Assembly: GCF_028009165.1 (NCBI RefSeq)
Contig: NW_026611615.1
Span: 124,001 to 188,000 of the forward strand
Length of the DNA stretch: 64,000 nucleotides
Origin: Akanthomyces muscarius
Lineage: Eukaryota; Ascomycota; Sordariomycetes; Hypocreales; Cordycipitaceae
Reading direction: 5' to 3'
Part shown: positions 1 to 11,737 of the stretch, piece after piece
Numbering within the stretch: position 1 is the stretch's first letter
Layout: every line of letters begins with the position of its first letter
The notes under the pieces: generated by a model
Databases searched by the model: none
What the model saw: the letters and a program-made list of their open reading frames with translations, nothing else
Told to the model about the DNA's origin: nothing
Position numbers and translations under genes: made by a program

Positions 1-1046
1 AAAGGCTCGCGGTGCCGGTAAACACTGGCGAATCATATCGAATTCGACTGATCAATGGTGCAATCGATACCCATTTCAAGTTTACGATCGACAACCACAC
101 CATGACTGTGATCGCCGCGGATTTCGTCCCCATCGTTCCATATCAGACGACGGTGCTAGACATTGCCATGGGTATGTGCTCTGCCATTCCATCTCTGGCT
201 GACTTATACGTCCAATGACTGACATCATTAGGACAACGATATGACATTGTTGTTGAGGCAGATCAGGCTTCTTTGGCAAGCAACTTCTGGATGCGCGCCA
301 TTCCGCAGTCATCATGCTCCAGCAATGCCAATGCGGACGACATACGAGGCATTATCTACTACGGAACGGAGCCCAACACACCATCAACTACATGCTACGA
401 CTATAAAGATGCCTGTGTTGACGAACCCATGGCTAGCCTAGTGCCCCATCTGCACCTTGACGCTGGCAAGCAGGACCACTCCGACGATGAAGTGGTCGGC
501 CTTAACCGAGCTGAGGGCGTCTTCCTATGGACGATGCACTCTGTCTCATTCAATACCTCATGGACCAATCCTACATTGCTTCAGATGCACAACAACAACG
601 CCATCGCCAGCTTCGCCACGCAAGACCATGTCATTCAGCTCGACGAGGCAAACAAGTGGGAGTATCTCATAATCCACTCCACCATTCCCGTCCCGCATCC
701 CATTCATCTGCATGGCCACGACTTTTACATTTTGGCGCAAGGCAACGGGCCCTACGACTCGTCTGCTGCGGTGAAGCTGTTCAATCCGCCTCGGCGTGAC
801 GTTGCGGTGATCCCAGCGTCGGGCCATCTCGTCATTGCTTTCAAGACCGACAACCCGGGCGCGTGGCTGGTCCACTGCCACATAGGGTGGCACACGGACA
901 TGGGGCTTGCTCTGCAGTTTGTCGAGCAGTACGGTGTCGCCAGGGAGCTGGTTGACTATGCTCGGCTGAATCGCACATGCAAGGCGTGGAATGATTATGC
1001 CGCGGCGGAAGGCGTCGTTCAATACAAGTACGACGATGGAATATAG
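1..1046 (+). CDS. Laccase-type multicopper oxidase, 3' part
   Basis: This is the C-terminal part of a blue multicopper oxidase, which oxidises phenolic substrates and reduces O2 to water, probably outside the cell. The window edge removes the start. Two exons are seen, 1-171 and 232-1046, around a 60-nt intron (GTATGT...TTAG). Splicing gives the family hallmark GQRYDIVVEA. The copper ligands of the C-terminal cupredoxin domain are intact: HPIHLHGHDF and HCHIGWH. The residue ten positions after the ligand Cys is Leu, so the T1 axial position is non-coordinating, as in many fungal laccases. The gene ends at TAG 1044-1046 and converges on the next gene. A pigment oxidase or ascorbate-oxidase-like function cannot be excluded without the N-terminus. 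Confidence 0.9.
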
Positions 1047-1245
1047 AAGTGCGCAACGCGAGTTTATAGACAGTGGCAGATTACATACACGAGCTATGTT
1101 AGTCCATGTTAGACAAAGAATCACCCAGGTTGCCCACCAAACTCGCGCATTCTGCGAATTAATAATGCATCTTGTTTTTCCGTTGAACTCCGTCTATGCC
1201 GAAAGTAGCCATGCTAGTTTGATCGTACAATCGTGAAATGACCTC

Positions 1246-2514
1246 TTATTTGACCCTTTTTCTTGCCTTTCCACCCTTCTTCTCCTTTTCTTTTTCTTTT
1301 TGCTGTTCTTTTCCCTTTTTTACTGCCGTCATGAGACTCTCAATCTCCTTGACCTGCTCGTCTTCCTTCTTCTTCTCTTCACTCTTGACATCATTGGCCT
1401 TTTCCTGCGCACGCTGCTTGGCGTGTCTCTTTTCCGTCTTTTCAATGAGCGCATCACTCTCCTCCCAGAGCTTCTTGGAAACCTCCTCGTCCTGGACCTC
1501 GGCCCGTGCGAAATCTACTTCATAGCACTCCTTGATCAGCCGCGCGCCCGTCTTCCTCGTCAGATCCGACTCCATGGCCGCGTAAAGTATCGACTGCGCG
1601 CCGCCACTTGCCGATTTGAGCAGAAGCCAAGGGAAAAAGTATCCGAGCACGTAAAAGATGAGCCCCGTGATGGACCCCCTCGTCAGCCACCGCAGCGTGC
1701 CAGGTGTGCGGCACAGGCCCGGGTCGGCAAAGACGACGCGCGCCGTCATGGGCATCTCGTCGGGGCGTTTGTAGGCGTCGAGGTGCTTCTGGTACGCGAT
1801 GCCAAAGACGTTGAGCGCGAGCTTGCTGCGCCCGTACGCGCGCGACGGGGTCCAGGTCTCGGGCGTCATGGCCTCGCGGAGCGACGGCGCGCCAATGTAC
1901 GACGAGCACGTGGCCATGACCACGCGAACCTCGCGGTCAAACGGCTGGGCGCGGATCGCGGGGCTCAGGATGCCCAGCAGGTGGAAGTTGGCCAGGTAGT
2001 TGACCATCCACATTTCCTCGACGCCGCCGCCGTCGACCTCCCGGCGCGCGCCGCCGGGCGGCGTCATGGTGGACGCGCACAGTATGACCATGTCGAGGCG
2101 GCGCGGGGGCGCATTGTCGATCCAGGCCGTGGCAAACTTGCGGACGCTGTGGAGGCTCGAGAGGTCGACGTGCTCGGCGTAGATGAGCTGGTTCGAGGTG
2201 CGGTCGCGCAGCTCCTGGATGTAGTCGACGAGGAAGGGGTCCGTCATGGGCGCGTGCGTGAGAAAGACGAGCTGCGCGCCGCGGCTGGCCAGCTCAAAGG
2301 CCACCTCGGCGCCGATGCCGGATGTCGCGCCCGTCATCATGACCACCTTGCCGTGCATGCGCTTGGTGGTCTCGTACGTGGTGCCCGCGGTGTAGCGCTT
2401 GATCAGGTAGAGCAGCGTCAGCGCCGCGACGGCAACGGAGATGGGCACGGCCCAGTCGCGCAGCCATTGGGGCGGACCGTGCTCGAAGAGGTAGAATATC
2501 GTGGGCACAGGCAT
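1246..2514 (-). CDS. Membrane-anchored short-chain dehydrogenase/reductase
   Basis: A 422-residue single-exon NAD(P)-dependent oxidoreductase of the SDR superfamily. The start at 2514 (MPVPTIFYLF) was chosen over an upstream in-frame ATG at 2661, because the extra 49 residues look like untranslated leader. A hydrophobic stretch at about residues 20-40 suggests an N-terminal membrane anchor. The cofactor motif TGATSGIG and the catalytic YGRSK are both present. The last 70 residues form a highly charged Lys/Glu helix ending in KKGGKARKRVK, which may be a coiled coil or surface-binding tail. The layout recalls fungal retinol-dehydrogenase-like or Env9-type enzymes on endoplasmic reticulum or lipid droplets. 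That placement is inference, and the substrate is unknown. Confidence 0.85.
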   Translation of the reverse strand: MPVPTIFYLFEHGPPQWLRDWAVPISVAVAALTLLYLIKRYTAGTTYETTKRMHGKVVMMTGATSGIGAEVAFELASRGAQLVFLTHAPMTDPFLVDYIQELRDRTSNQLIYAEHVDLSSLHSVRKFATAWIDNAPPRRLDMVILCASTMTPPGGARREVDGGGVEEMWMVNYLANFHLLGILSPAIRAQPFDREVRVVMATCSSYIGAPSLREAMTPETWTPSRAYGRSKLALNVFGIAYQKHLDAYKRPDEMPMTARVVFADPGLCRTPGTLRWLTRGSITGLIFYVLGYFFPWLLLKSASGGAQSILYAAMESDLTRKTGARLIKECYEVDFARAEVQDEEVSKKLWEESDALIEKTEKRHAKQRAQEKANDVKSEEKKKEDEQVKEIESLMTAVKKGKEQQKEKEKEKKGGKARKRVK

Positions 2515-2868
2515 CGTCGCGCTGTGGTGTGCGGGTTTGACGAGAGGAAACAAGGGGTCCAGGAGGCAGGCTGAGGATTTTTGGTGACGTTGGGTGCGAC
2601 CCACATGAGCTTGCGACTGGAGGAAGCCTGAATCATCAATCCAGCATCTGATGCAGATCATTGGATGACCCTGCCCATGAAATATTCCTGCTTTGTAAAG
2701 TAAGGCTCTACAGCTCGACTAGACTTTGAATTTTATTCGCATATCTAAAGCTCTGCAAACAAATCTTGCATTGAACTTTTCATCACTACTATCTGGACTT
2801 AGAATACGTCCTGACCACGCTTATTCTCAACAAACTCTCAATAAAGTCGAGTTTGCCGGCGCATGCCC
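2515..2868. other. Intergenic, SDR promoter / M3 3' end
   Basis: 354 bp between the SDR start and the M3 peptidase stop, both on the minus strand. It holds the presumed SDR promoter and 5' leader plus the M3 3' untranslated region. No gene or recognisable element was seen. Confidence 0.6.
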
Positions 2869-5074
2869 TCAAGCAATACCCAGCTCTTCATAAAACGCTT
2901 CATTCGAAGGTTCGCGGCCCAGAAACTCCCTCAACAGATCCATCGGCTCGCGGCTGCCACCAGGCTTGAGCACAATGTCTCGGTACCGTCTACCTGCCTG
3001 CTTGTTCATTGGATCCTTGCTGAATACTGTGCGGAACATATCTGTAGCGTACACCTGGGACGTCAAGTAACCGTACAATCCGACATCGTAACCTCCCATT
3101 ATGTGGCTGAATATGGCCGCGCCGTGAGCCCAGTGGTAGTTGTCTGTATCACCCATGTCGTCCACCATGCACATGTCGTGGCGGAGTTTGTTGAACAATT
3201 TAGACACGTCCATGTTGAGGGCTTCCTCATGTGACTTGGGCTGGTGGATTGCCATGTCAAAAATGCTGTAATGCAGCATGCGCAGGTTAAGAAGAGCATC
3301 GTTGACATATCGCGTGCGGATAATGGACTGCACCATTGCTTCGGGCATCTTCTCCTCGGGGCGCGTGGCAGTGGCATGGGGGCCGCTGTCCATGTAAGAC
3401 TTTTCATACTCGGTCGAAAGGTAGGACCAATGCTTGCTCAGTGCCTGGATTTGTGACGATATCCAACACCAATTTTCGAGCATTTGGGACGGTGCCTCGA
3501 CAAAGTCACGCGTTGTATTAGTGCCGTGCAAGCGCCCATACTTCGTCTGCGAGACGAGATTATGGATGCCATGCCCGAGCTCATGAAACATGGTGACGAC
3601 TTCACCGTGCTTTAGCAAGGATGGCTTTTTGGCAGTCGGTTCGCTAAAGTTGCACACCAGCGCTGTTGCAGGGTAGTGGCGACCGCTGCCATTGTCTGTG
3701 GAAAAGCCTTGCTGCAAGGTGTAGTTGGCAGCGCCTCCAAATTTTCCCTCACGCGGATGGAGATCGCAATAGAGATACCCGACAAAGGCAGAGCCATTGT
3801 ACTCGTTGGCATCATTCCATACCGCAAAGAGTTGCACATCTGGGTGCCACACAATATCGTCGCCGTTTCCAGTCTCCGAGATGACATCCCGGTCCCTGCC
3901 TTCAACCTGCACAAAAACAAGCCCAAATAGTTCCTCAAAGATGTTGAGCATACGTGCCAGGCAAGTCTGCAGTGGAAAGTATTCTGAAACCATTTTCTGG
4001 TCCAGCTGAAAATCGCGTTCCAGCATCAGTGTACTGTAGTATGAATGCTCCCAGATGTAGTAGCGATCTGGGTCCACGCAACCTGGTTCACTGCGCTTCA
4101 GCTCTTTGAGCTTTTCAAGCTCGTTTTGGGCGCCATTTGCCAGTCTCTTTCGCAGGTCGTCCAGAAAGTCATTGACAGTTTTGGGCGTCTGGGCCATCCT
4201 GTCTTCAAGGACAAAAGTCGCATGGTCGGCATAGCCCAACATCCGCGCAGCCTCATCGCGAATCGGGATTGCTTCCTGGAGCAAGATGAGGTTCTCTTGA
4301 CATTGGTTCTCATAGCCCAAAAATCTGTTTCTTGGTCAGTTTCAATCTAGCAATTGACAGTGCATGAGCTTACAATTTCTTTCGAGTTTCTGCGACCGTG
4401 CAATACTTCTGCGCGGTACGCAGTTCCGTGGGTTTGAATGTCAGTTTCATTTTGCCCTCGTTTTCGCTTGATTCTTGGCCTTTTTCAAGTGTCTCGAGAA
4501 GGTCATCTGGAACACCGCTAAGCTCCTCTGGTGTGAACCATATGCCTTCTTTTTTCTTCCCGAGATTCTTGGAAAAGGCAATGTAGAGCTCCGGCAATCG
4601 CTTCTTGATCTCTTGAAGGCGATCACGCTTTGAAGGGGGTAGGCCAAAACCCATGCGCATATAGGCTTTGTACTCCTTCTCCAGAAGGAATCGACTTTCT
4701 GCATCTAGCGCGGGGTCGTCTTTTTGCTTGCGGTAGATAGCTTCGACGAGCAGGTACAAATCTTCGCGCATGGAAGATTCAGTGGTGTAGTCGCTGAATG
4801 TCTTCTCGGCTGAAGCTGACGCTTCGCGAATTTTTGCATCTGAGGTTACAGACCGAAGAAAGCCAATGAGATTCATGTCAAGAGACATGGCACTCCTCCC
4901 TTGGACAAATGGAAGCAGCACATTCGAGAATTCTGCCTTTTCCACCGAGACATTTTTGACAATGTTATCTACCAATTCTTTGTTGCAAGCAATCACTTGC
5001 TCTGTTTTGCTGCTCAAGCTTTCGGGCGAGTGCGTGAATATCGGCGGCGCTTGCGGCGGCGGTTGGAAAGCCAT
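2869..5074 (-). CDS. M3 family metallopeptidase (thimet oligopeptidase / saccharolysin type)
   Basis: A zinc oligopeptidase of 718 residues that degrades short peptides, expected in the cytosol since no targeting signal is visible. Exons are 5074-4374 and 4324-2869, around a 49-nt intron (GTAAGC...ACAG, branch CTGAC). Splicing joins ...TRKKL-FLGYENQ and the total length divides by three. The catalytic HEXXH motif, FHELGHGIHN, lies near residue 480, and the downstream metal-binding acidic region (TRDFVEAPSQMLENW) is intact. Length matches the family (about 670-720). A second, frame-broken member of the family lies at 47957-50244, so this is probably the working copy. The start MAFQPPPQAPPIF aligns with the N-terminus of that paralogue. 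Confidence 0.95.
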
Positions 5075-5338
5075 TGCTGACCACCGTATCGTGCTTGGGT
5101 GACTAAATACGATACACTTGGTGTCAATGTCAACAAAAGACCTTGGCTGCAGAGTTGACAGACAGCGTGAGGATGACGCTCATGGAAACGATGAATGTGG
5201 CTGGCCTTGTGTTATTACGCGGGGAGGAATAGACGTGCGTGTGCGTTACATCGTCTGCTTGGGTCAATATCACGTCGAAGCCTTCTTGCGCTCCGCAGCC
5301 TCGCAGATGTTGGTCCAACACGGCACAGAATTGCCGCC

Positions 5339-5494
5339 ATGCTGGCCATACTAGCTTATCTCACGCCCTTGATTCTTCGGCAGAGTACTTCGCGCATGCT
5401 GATAATGACCTTTTGTGCCGTGTGCGCCGCGTATGCCGGCGGAATTCTGGGTCAATGGCTCTTTAAACGAAGACAGGCAGCAGGAGTGGAATAG
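5339..5494 (+). CDS. Possible 51-residue membrane peptide
   Basis: A short open frame beginning MLAILAYLTPLIL and ending LFKRRQAAGVE. It has two hydrophobic segments with a basic residue cluster between and after them, and GCC precedes the ATG. It is divergently oriented from the M3 peptidase start 265 bp away. I do not recognise the family. Short hydrophobic frames arise by chance, and an upstream exon cannot be excluded, so this is only a candidate. Confidence 0.3.
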   Translation: MLAILAYLTPLILRQSTSRMLIMTFCAVCAAYAGGILGQWLFKRRQAAGVE

Positions 5495-6295
5495 GCAGCA
5501 GGATGGTGCGGCCGCAGGTCAGGAGCACAGGGCCCAAAAGGCGGGCGGGACGTTCCGGGGGCTTGAAGAAAAGGGCGTCTCTGGGGCATTATGGACGTAA
5601 TATCAGGCTCTCTATCATGCAGGTGTGCAGTCAGTAGTTGTGGCTGCATGCGGGCGTCTGTCTGTGTTGTGAAGTCGAAAGACGCCCCTCTCTGTACTAG
5701 CCTTGTCATAGCATCCCCCGCAAGCATGTGGCGGCCCAAGGCGGACCTCCAGTAACAAAAGAACCATTCGAATTTGAGGACCAATTGTCGTATAATACAC
5801 CCCAATCTAAGCGCAATATAGATTTATCAAGATGCTATCTGTCAATGTAACCGCAATTCATTTGCATTTTGGCTGAAGAATTCACTCACATTCACTGTGC
5901 TTCCCCCCCCCCCCCTTCATTACCAAAATTTATGAAGTAAATGAACAAAAGTACAGTATCTTACGCTAGAGACTAATCGATATAGGCAGCTCGATGCCTC
6001 CGTCGCATCGCAAGTTGATGCATATGGCTGTAGCTGCACTTGGTGACGAGTCACATGGCGTCGGTCAGGCCGGGGGTTTCAAGTTTACTTAGACTATAGC
6101 GACATACCGATACCAAGTCCTCAAGGCACTACACTCAGTCTCTGCATTTGCACGAGGATTTAGGAAAACCGCTCCGGAAAACTAAACCGAGACTGCCTAA
6201 AGCGCATGCACTGCTCACTCCCGTGTCTTTCCAGCTCTCCCCACGGACCATCTGCCTAGCCTCGCCATCTCCTCCTCCCGATGGCTCTTAATCAC
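5495..6295. other. Intergenic region with poly-C tract
   Basis: About 800 bp without a supported gene. The centre is AT-rich and contains a 13-base C run at 5903-5915. Open frames here are short and show no family features. Confidence 0.6.
5903..5915. repeat. Poly-C homopolymer, 13 nt
   Basis: Thirteen consecutive C on the plus strand in non-coding DNA. Runs of this length are prone to length change and sequencing error. Confidence 0.9.
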
Positions 6296-6573
6296 CTAGA
6301 TTGTACCAGTAATGTGATCCCACTCGGCGTCCCTCTTCTGTGCCTTATGCTCGCATGTAGGATTGCCGTTGTTCCATTCACCTCTGGCCACAAGCTCGGC
6401 GGCCTACACCACGCTTGTTAGCATTAAAACACTAGGATGTCAAAGTCATCATCCCATTGACTAGTGGGGAGCACTGCACTCGCCTTCATTATAGTAGCAT
6501 CAGATATAGGCATAGCCATCGACAGCGCGCCAAAGGCGACAGAGCACATGGTAACAAAGTGGGAGAACTGCAT
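6296..6573 (-). CDS. Small secreted protein, 65 residues, two exons
   Basis: The exon model is hand-built: exon 1 at 6573-6484 and exon 2 at 6403-6296. The 80-nt intron has a GC donor (AAG|GCGAGT), a perfect TGCTAAC branch site and a GTAG acceptor. The first 20 residues, MQFSHFVTMCSVAFGALSMA, form a clear signal peptide. The mature part is short and polar (AAELVARGEWNNG...), with one Cys and a possible KR processing site (AQKRDAEW). A TATATAAA box lies about 105 bp upstream of the ATG. I do not recognise the family; it could be an effector-like peptide. The branch site, signal peptide and TATA box together argue against chance, although the GC donor is less common. Confidence 0.6.
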
Positions 6574-7474
6574 GGTGATTTTGAACTGATGCGACTACAG
6601 GGTATCTGATGTGGATGTTGCTTTCTGAGAACGAACAGGAATGACAAAGGACATAGGTCGATGCTGGAGGAACTTGGTTTATATATTCCCATCACAACCT
6701 AAAGCATAAGGGTCCGAGATTTGGCGCTGCTAGCACGGGACATGAAGGAGGGTGGGGGGTGATTACGAGTGTGCGACAAGGACTGTCGAAGCAGAGCCTG
6801 TGTCGATTGCCCATCCCGTCGTTTGCCAAATTTGGTTTACGAGTGGTCTGTTGAGGGCATTCACTGCCCTCTATCCAGTCCATTCAAGTCAAACGTTCTG
6901 CGCCCCGGTGTCTCAAGGCCGGAGCGAAGGAACGCATTGCAGGTGCATGCATAGCCTAGAGTATCTTGTTAGCTGCAGAAGCTTCCCTGGACAACTCACA
7001 AACAGCTATCCGCCAATGGAAAAGGCTTGATTTCGTCGGCGACCTGGGTTGCGTATGCGTGCTTGTAACTAGCGCAGGCGCCACGGCCCCCGCGAACGCA
7101 TACTACTGCCGCTGGATGGAGCTTGTCGCATACTGTTGGGCAATCTTCTGCCGCCTGCCGCTACACGGCACTAATTTGCCAGGTAAACAGATCCTTCCAG
7201 GTACTTTAGCGTGAAGCTGCAGGCCAGGTGTCATTATGTGACGCATAGTAACTGTATGTTTGATATCGTTTACTGTAAAGGCGTGTGCAGAGCACACTAG
7301 TCAGGCTACGCCATGAGAGTGGGCAGGGTTCTGCACGACCTGGATCACGGGGTAACATATTGCACGCATCAGCAAATTCGCGCAACATAACTCTTCATTT
7401 CGCTGCCTTGAAGTGATTCGATACAGCTCGCTGCAGGTGTTTTGGTTTCCCGACTGCCAGGGCCGAGGACCACC
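6574..7474. other. Divergent intergenic region
   Basis: About 900 bp between two divergent genes, the small secreted protein (minus) and the amine oxidase (plus). It should carry both promoters. Apart from the TATA box at 6678-6685, no element was recognised. Confidence 0.6.
6678..6685 (-). promoter_or_regulatory. TATA box of the small secreted protein gene
   Basis: TATATAAA on the minus strand, about 105 bp upstream of the ATG at 6573. The spacing fits a fungal core promoter with a leader of roughly 70 nt. Confidence 0.5.
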
Positions 7475-9850
7475 ATGAGGTTTCCCTGCCCAATGGCCGG
7501 AACGTTGTCGTTCTCCATCGTGGCAATAGTTGTTTTCATCTTTATTCTTTATGCATTTTTCGAAACCCTTACTGCTAGCAGTCTTTTTTCACCTAGTCTA
7601 TCCGGCAAGCTCACCACTTCTGAGCAAACACGGCATAATATCTGGGCAGACCTGAGCGTGGCCGAGACGCAGGCCCTACTCCATTACTTGCATATCGGGC
7701 CGAACAATCTCAACCTGTCGTCCCCAGCTTCTGCGACCGCATTTCGAAACTTTGTCCTTCGCACGGAACTTTTGAGACCTAACAAGTCGCAAGCGCTGAG
7801 CTACGTGGATGGAGTATCTGAAGTCAAACCGCCGCGCTGGGCTACTGTGCTCATTTACAATGGATCTGGTGTCGACGCGACTCTTGACGAGTACTCCGTC
7901 GGACCTCTGCCCCCATCGGCAGAGACCGAGATTCGCCCATTGACGTTGTACCATAACTCGGGCAAGAGCTCCAGCCCGAACTTGGTGCCGGACGGAACTT
8001 CACTTCGAGATTGGCCTTACTCGATTGCAGAAGATATATCCGACATCACCGAAAGTATCCTTGGCAGTTCCATCAACTCGGGCAACAAGTCTAGCCCAGA
8101 CGGCCTGGAGATTGGGTTTCGGGACCCCTGGGTCGACAGCGATGGCAGAACCGTTCGTTGGTGCGTGTTCCAAAGGGCGGGAAAGCAATGGCAATCGAGG
8201 ACCTTGCTCCCGCAAGGATTGTTCTTCAAAATAGACACGACTGGAAGAGATTCCAGGGAATGGAAAGTGCTGCATTGGTTCTATAACAACATCTTGTACA
8301 ATTCTACCGAAGAATTCCGCGCTGCGTGGATGACGCCTGGTTTCGTCACTACGCCCTCAAACCTTGACGGAGAATGGACTCACATTGACAGCCTCGCGGG
8401 CTATAGCGAACCGCTCGAAGAGGATACCGCATCGGAAGGAGATGGCTCCCATAAACAGAACTTCTTGCTCGACAAAGAGCAGAAATTTGTTGTTTGGAAA
8501 GGGTTCGAGTTTCACATGGCTTTCTCCGTCGCGACTGGTCTGACGCTTTACGACATTCGTTTCCAAGGCGAGAGGATTTTGTACGAACTGGGTCTCCAGG
8601 AGGCGCTCTCTCAGTATGCAGGTAGCGATCCAGTGCAGGGCGCTGCAAAATACCTTGATTCGTTTTGGGGTATGGGAGGAACGATGTTTCAGCTGGTTCC
8701 AGGTATGCCGCGTTCCCTCACTGTCAACGTAGAAGGATATCTAATGGATTTAGGTTACGACTGCCCGGAAGGTTCGCGGTACATGGATGTTCAATTCTCA
8801 TTGCGGTCCGAGATGAATATTCATCGCAACGCGATTTGCTTCTTTGAACACCAGGCTGATTATCCTCTTCAACGGCACACAACCACCTCATATGTAAGCG
8901 TCTCCAAGAACAATTACTTTGTGGTCAGGACAGTTGCCGTCGTCGGCAACTACGACTACACTATCGACTATATTTTCTACCTGGATGGAAGTATAGAAGT
9001 CAAGTTTCGAGCGAGCGGGTACATCCAGGGCGCCTATTACGTCCCAGGCGAGAGCGAGACATATGGCTATCGTGTCCACGACCAATTCGCCAGCAGCCTC
9101 CACGACCACGTCATCAACTTCAAAGCGGACTTTGACATTCTCGGCCAACAAAACACATTCGTGCGTGTCAACATTGAGCCCACGACCGCGCGGTATCCGT
9201 GGGCCCCTGGTGAAGACCGCAGCACGATGAAGCTTAACCGGCGCGTCGTCGAAACCGAGACCGGGCTCAACTGGCCCGCCAACTCGGCGTCTCACTTTGT
9301 CGTCTTGAACAATGACTCGTCGAACAGTTGGGGCGAGAAGCGCGGCTACCGCATCATGCCTGGCAGCGGCATGGGAGCGCCCGCGCACCTCACCTTCCAA
9401 GGGTCCGAGGCTTTGGGTCGCGCGGCCGAGTGGGCTCAGAAGGACCTTTGGATCTCGAGGCAGAAAGACACCGAGGCGCGGAGCAGCACTCCTGCAAGCA
9501 ACTTCATCCAAAATGACCCGATGATTGACTTTAGCAAGTTCATCGACGGCGAGGCCGTGGTGCAGGAAGATCTGTAAGTCCCTGAAGGCGTGGCTTCGGA
9601 ATTCCAAGTAGCTAACTTTTCTCCTCGCCTCAGGGTCGTGTGGTTCAACCTGGGCAATCACCACGTTCCCCATTCGGGCGATCTCCCAAACACGTTGCAG
9701 CACACGAGCGCCAGCTCTGTGTGGTTCATGCCGTATAATTTCCACGATCGCGATCCGAGCAGAGGAAAAAGTGATAGTATTAGGCTTCGGGCGCCGACAG
9801 TACACTACCAGTCACTCGTTCGTGACGAGGGCACTGAGCCGCTAGAATGA
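7475..9850 (+). CDS. Copper amine oxidase (primary-amine oxidase)
   Basis: A 771-residue topaquinone enzyme that deaminates primary amines to aldehyde, ammonia and H2O2. Exons are 7475-9573 and 9634-9850, with a 60-nt intron (GTAAGT, branch GCTAAC, CTCAG). The start MRFPCPMAG sits in a CACCATGA context; an upstream TTG frame extension is ignored. The NYDY motif places the TPQ precursor Tyr near residue 493. The copper ligands are the HDH pair in SSLHDHVINFKADFD and a His in HHVPHSGDLP, which exists only after splicing. An N-terminal hydrophobic segment (FSIVAIVVFIFILYAFF) suggests a signal anchor with the enzyme facing the secretory lumen or outside. Peroxisomal fungal amine oxidases lack this segment. 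Confidence 0.93.
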
Positions 9851-10007
9851 TGCGCTGCACGAGAAGACTGGTCTGAACAGCTGCTTATTCGCAAATATAT
9901 CAAACTGTGTAGTCTTTTTAGCTGGTAGTCTGCTCTATATGTCATTGGCATAACTCCAGAATCTTTGTTGAAAAGAGTCCTCCATCCTACTGACACTTCA
10001 TGTGCCT

Positions 10008-10740
10008 TTATTTCTTTTCGCTGGTGTCATGCTCGTGCTCTTTAGACGCATCTTCTGCCTGGGCGGTATCATCATACTCGGGAGGAGGCACCGAATAGAA
10101 GGCTGTGAGATCCGTAATGTTTTTCAAGTTATCAGCTTCAGTATAGCGTTGGTTTTCTGCACGACAAACTTGTATTAGACATAGACGTGCATGAGAAAAA
10201 GTAACTCGTGCTGGGGGGGGGAGAGCTTACCCCATCTAGGAAACTTGGCCAGCTCGTCCCATTCTTCTTTTCTAATGTGAGCCATTGCTTTGTAGAAATC
10301 GCGGGTGGGCATGTAAATCTCCCTACGCTCGCCCTCGTCATTTGTGTAGACCATCTTGTTTGGGTGGTGCACCACCTTGCATTCCTCGGATGCATACATG
10401 TCAGATGAGCCGATGATTCTCTTGCGCGCGCCAGCGGTATACCACTGATTGGCACAGCTGTGTGAGCCTTTCCGGCAGCTGTCGATAGAAAATGCGTAGG
10501 AATGGTTGCCGGTCTGGCAGTTGTTGCAAAAAAGCCGACCGCAGCTGGCGTTGGCCCAGTGTTAGCGCGAACATGTCAGATGCGGCACGGCACGTAGACG
10601 GTGAAGTCAACTTACAAAGGCTCTTATGCAGTACAGAACCCTCCTTGTCCTTCAAAGTCGCACTGGATGCGCCGCAGTGCGAGATTGCAGGCCGTGCCGG
10701 TGACGAAGATAGGTCGCTTGTGGCGACGGAAGTAAGTAAA
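10008..10740 (-). pseudogene. Decayed Cys-rich protein gene
   Basis: A minus-strand coding signal over three exon-like blocks: about 10740-10616, 10544-10231 and 10156-10008. The two introns are 71 nt (GTAAGT, branch GCTAAC, CCAG) and 74 nt (GTAAGC, branch CTAAT, GCAG). One frame runs across both introns and encodes a Cys-rich segment (CGRLFCNNCQTG, SIDSCRKGSHSCANQW), then a charged tail ending EHEHDTSEKK before TAA at 10008. In the first block the same frame is interrupted by TAA just before the strong first donor, and no in-frame ATG is found upstream. The only well-placed ATG nearby is followed at once by TAG. I read this as a secreted-type Cys-rich gene that lost its 5' end. A different, undetected first exon is the alternative. 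Confidence 0.4.
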
Positions 10741-11737
10741 CGGTCAAGGCTGCTGTGCAGGAGCTAGGCTAAGGCATGGTGGCGAGTTGTGGTCGATCCC
10801 GTTAATGTACACCGATTAGACAGCAAAGGTAATTATGCACTAGCTCACTTTATTCATCTGCGCTTGGACAACAAAGTGGACTGGCTGGCTTTATACGATC
10901 TCGATGGGCATTATTGATTGTAACCGGAAGGCATTGCAATATTGAGATATCCCGACGGACTTGCGCAGGTGACGATGAGATACGCCGCGAGTGGATGGAA
11001 GTTGGCCTACTTGAAGAGACTTAAGACGAGCAGTAAGAAGCACCTAAATTGAGATTGTGCCCGCTCCCCAAGTACAAGCTCATGCTTCGCAGAGTGCAGC
11101 GATAGCTGTTATACGGATAAAAACGAAATGATGGCTATTTTCTTTGAAAGCTGTCCTCGTTTCGCGCAGTCAAAACGTAGCACTCCTTCATCGCAAAGGA
11201 GAAATGAAAAGAAGAAAAAGGTTAACCGTTCGTTCGTCCCTGGTGAGCACAATAATTAATTTGTTCATCAAAGACAAGAAAGCGACAGTCAATGCGGTTA
11301 TATGCGAATTTGGCGCACCTACACGGTACATACGGCCACAGGCAGTAGAGAATACCGCGTCCCGTTTGCTCCGCTGAAGTCAAGCTACTGACCGGCAGAT
11401 TAGTAGTTGGGTCGGTGACGACCAGCGAACACCGGCTGCTGTATGTTGTTTTTTGCATTTTTGCTTCTTTTTATTCGATTCTTCCATCGACGAAACCGCC
11501 GCATCTGCTTGGTTTGGTCGCGACCTCATATAGCCTAGAGGTCACTGTGTAGGCGGCCTGCAGCCAGCACAGATGAAAGTGTGGGGTACACGGCTCTTAC
11601 AACTTCAGCCGAGGCCCATTGGCTTTTGGGCAAACTAATACTTATTATTACCTGCCAACACATTAGAACAACTCATACGTGCAAAGTCCAGCTCATCTTC
11701 TTTCTTATCAATAAACGATTTTGGCTTGAACGCCGTC
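10741..11737. other. Intergenic region
   Basis: About 1 kb upstream of the enoyl-CoA hydratase-like gene. It presumably holds that gene's promoter. No supported gene or repeat was seen. Confidence 0.55.

Noticed and set aside
1300..2574. 424-codon plus-strand frame opposite the SDR gene
   Set aside because: Antisense shadow of a GC-rich coding region; Arg/Ala-rich with no family motif, while the minus strand has clear SDR motifs.
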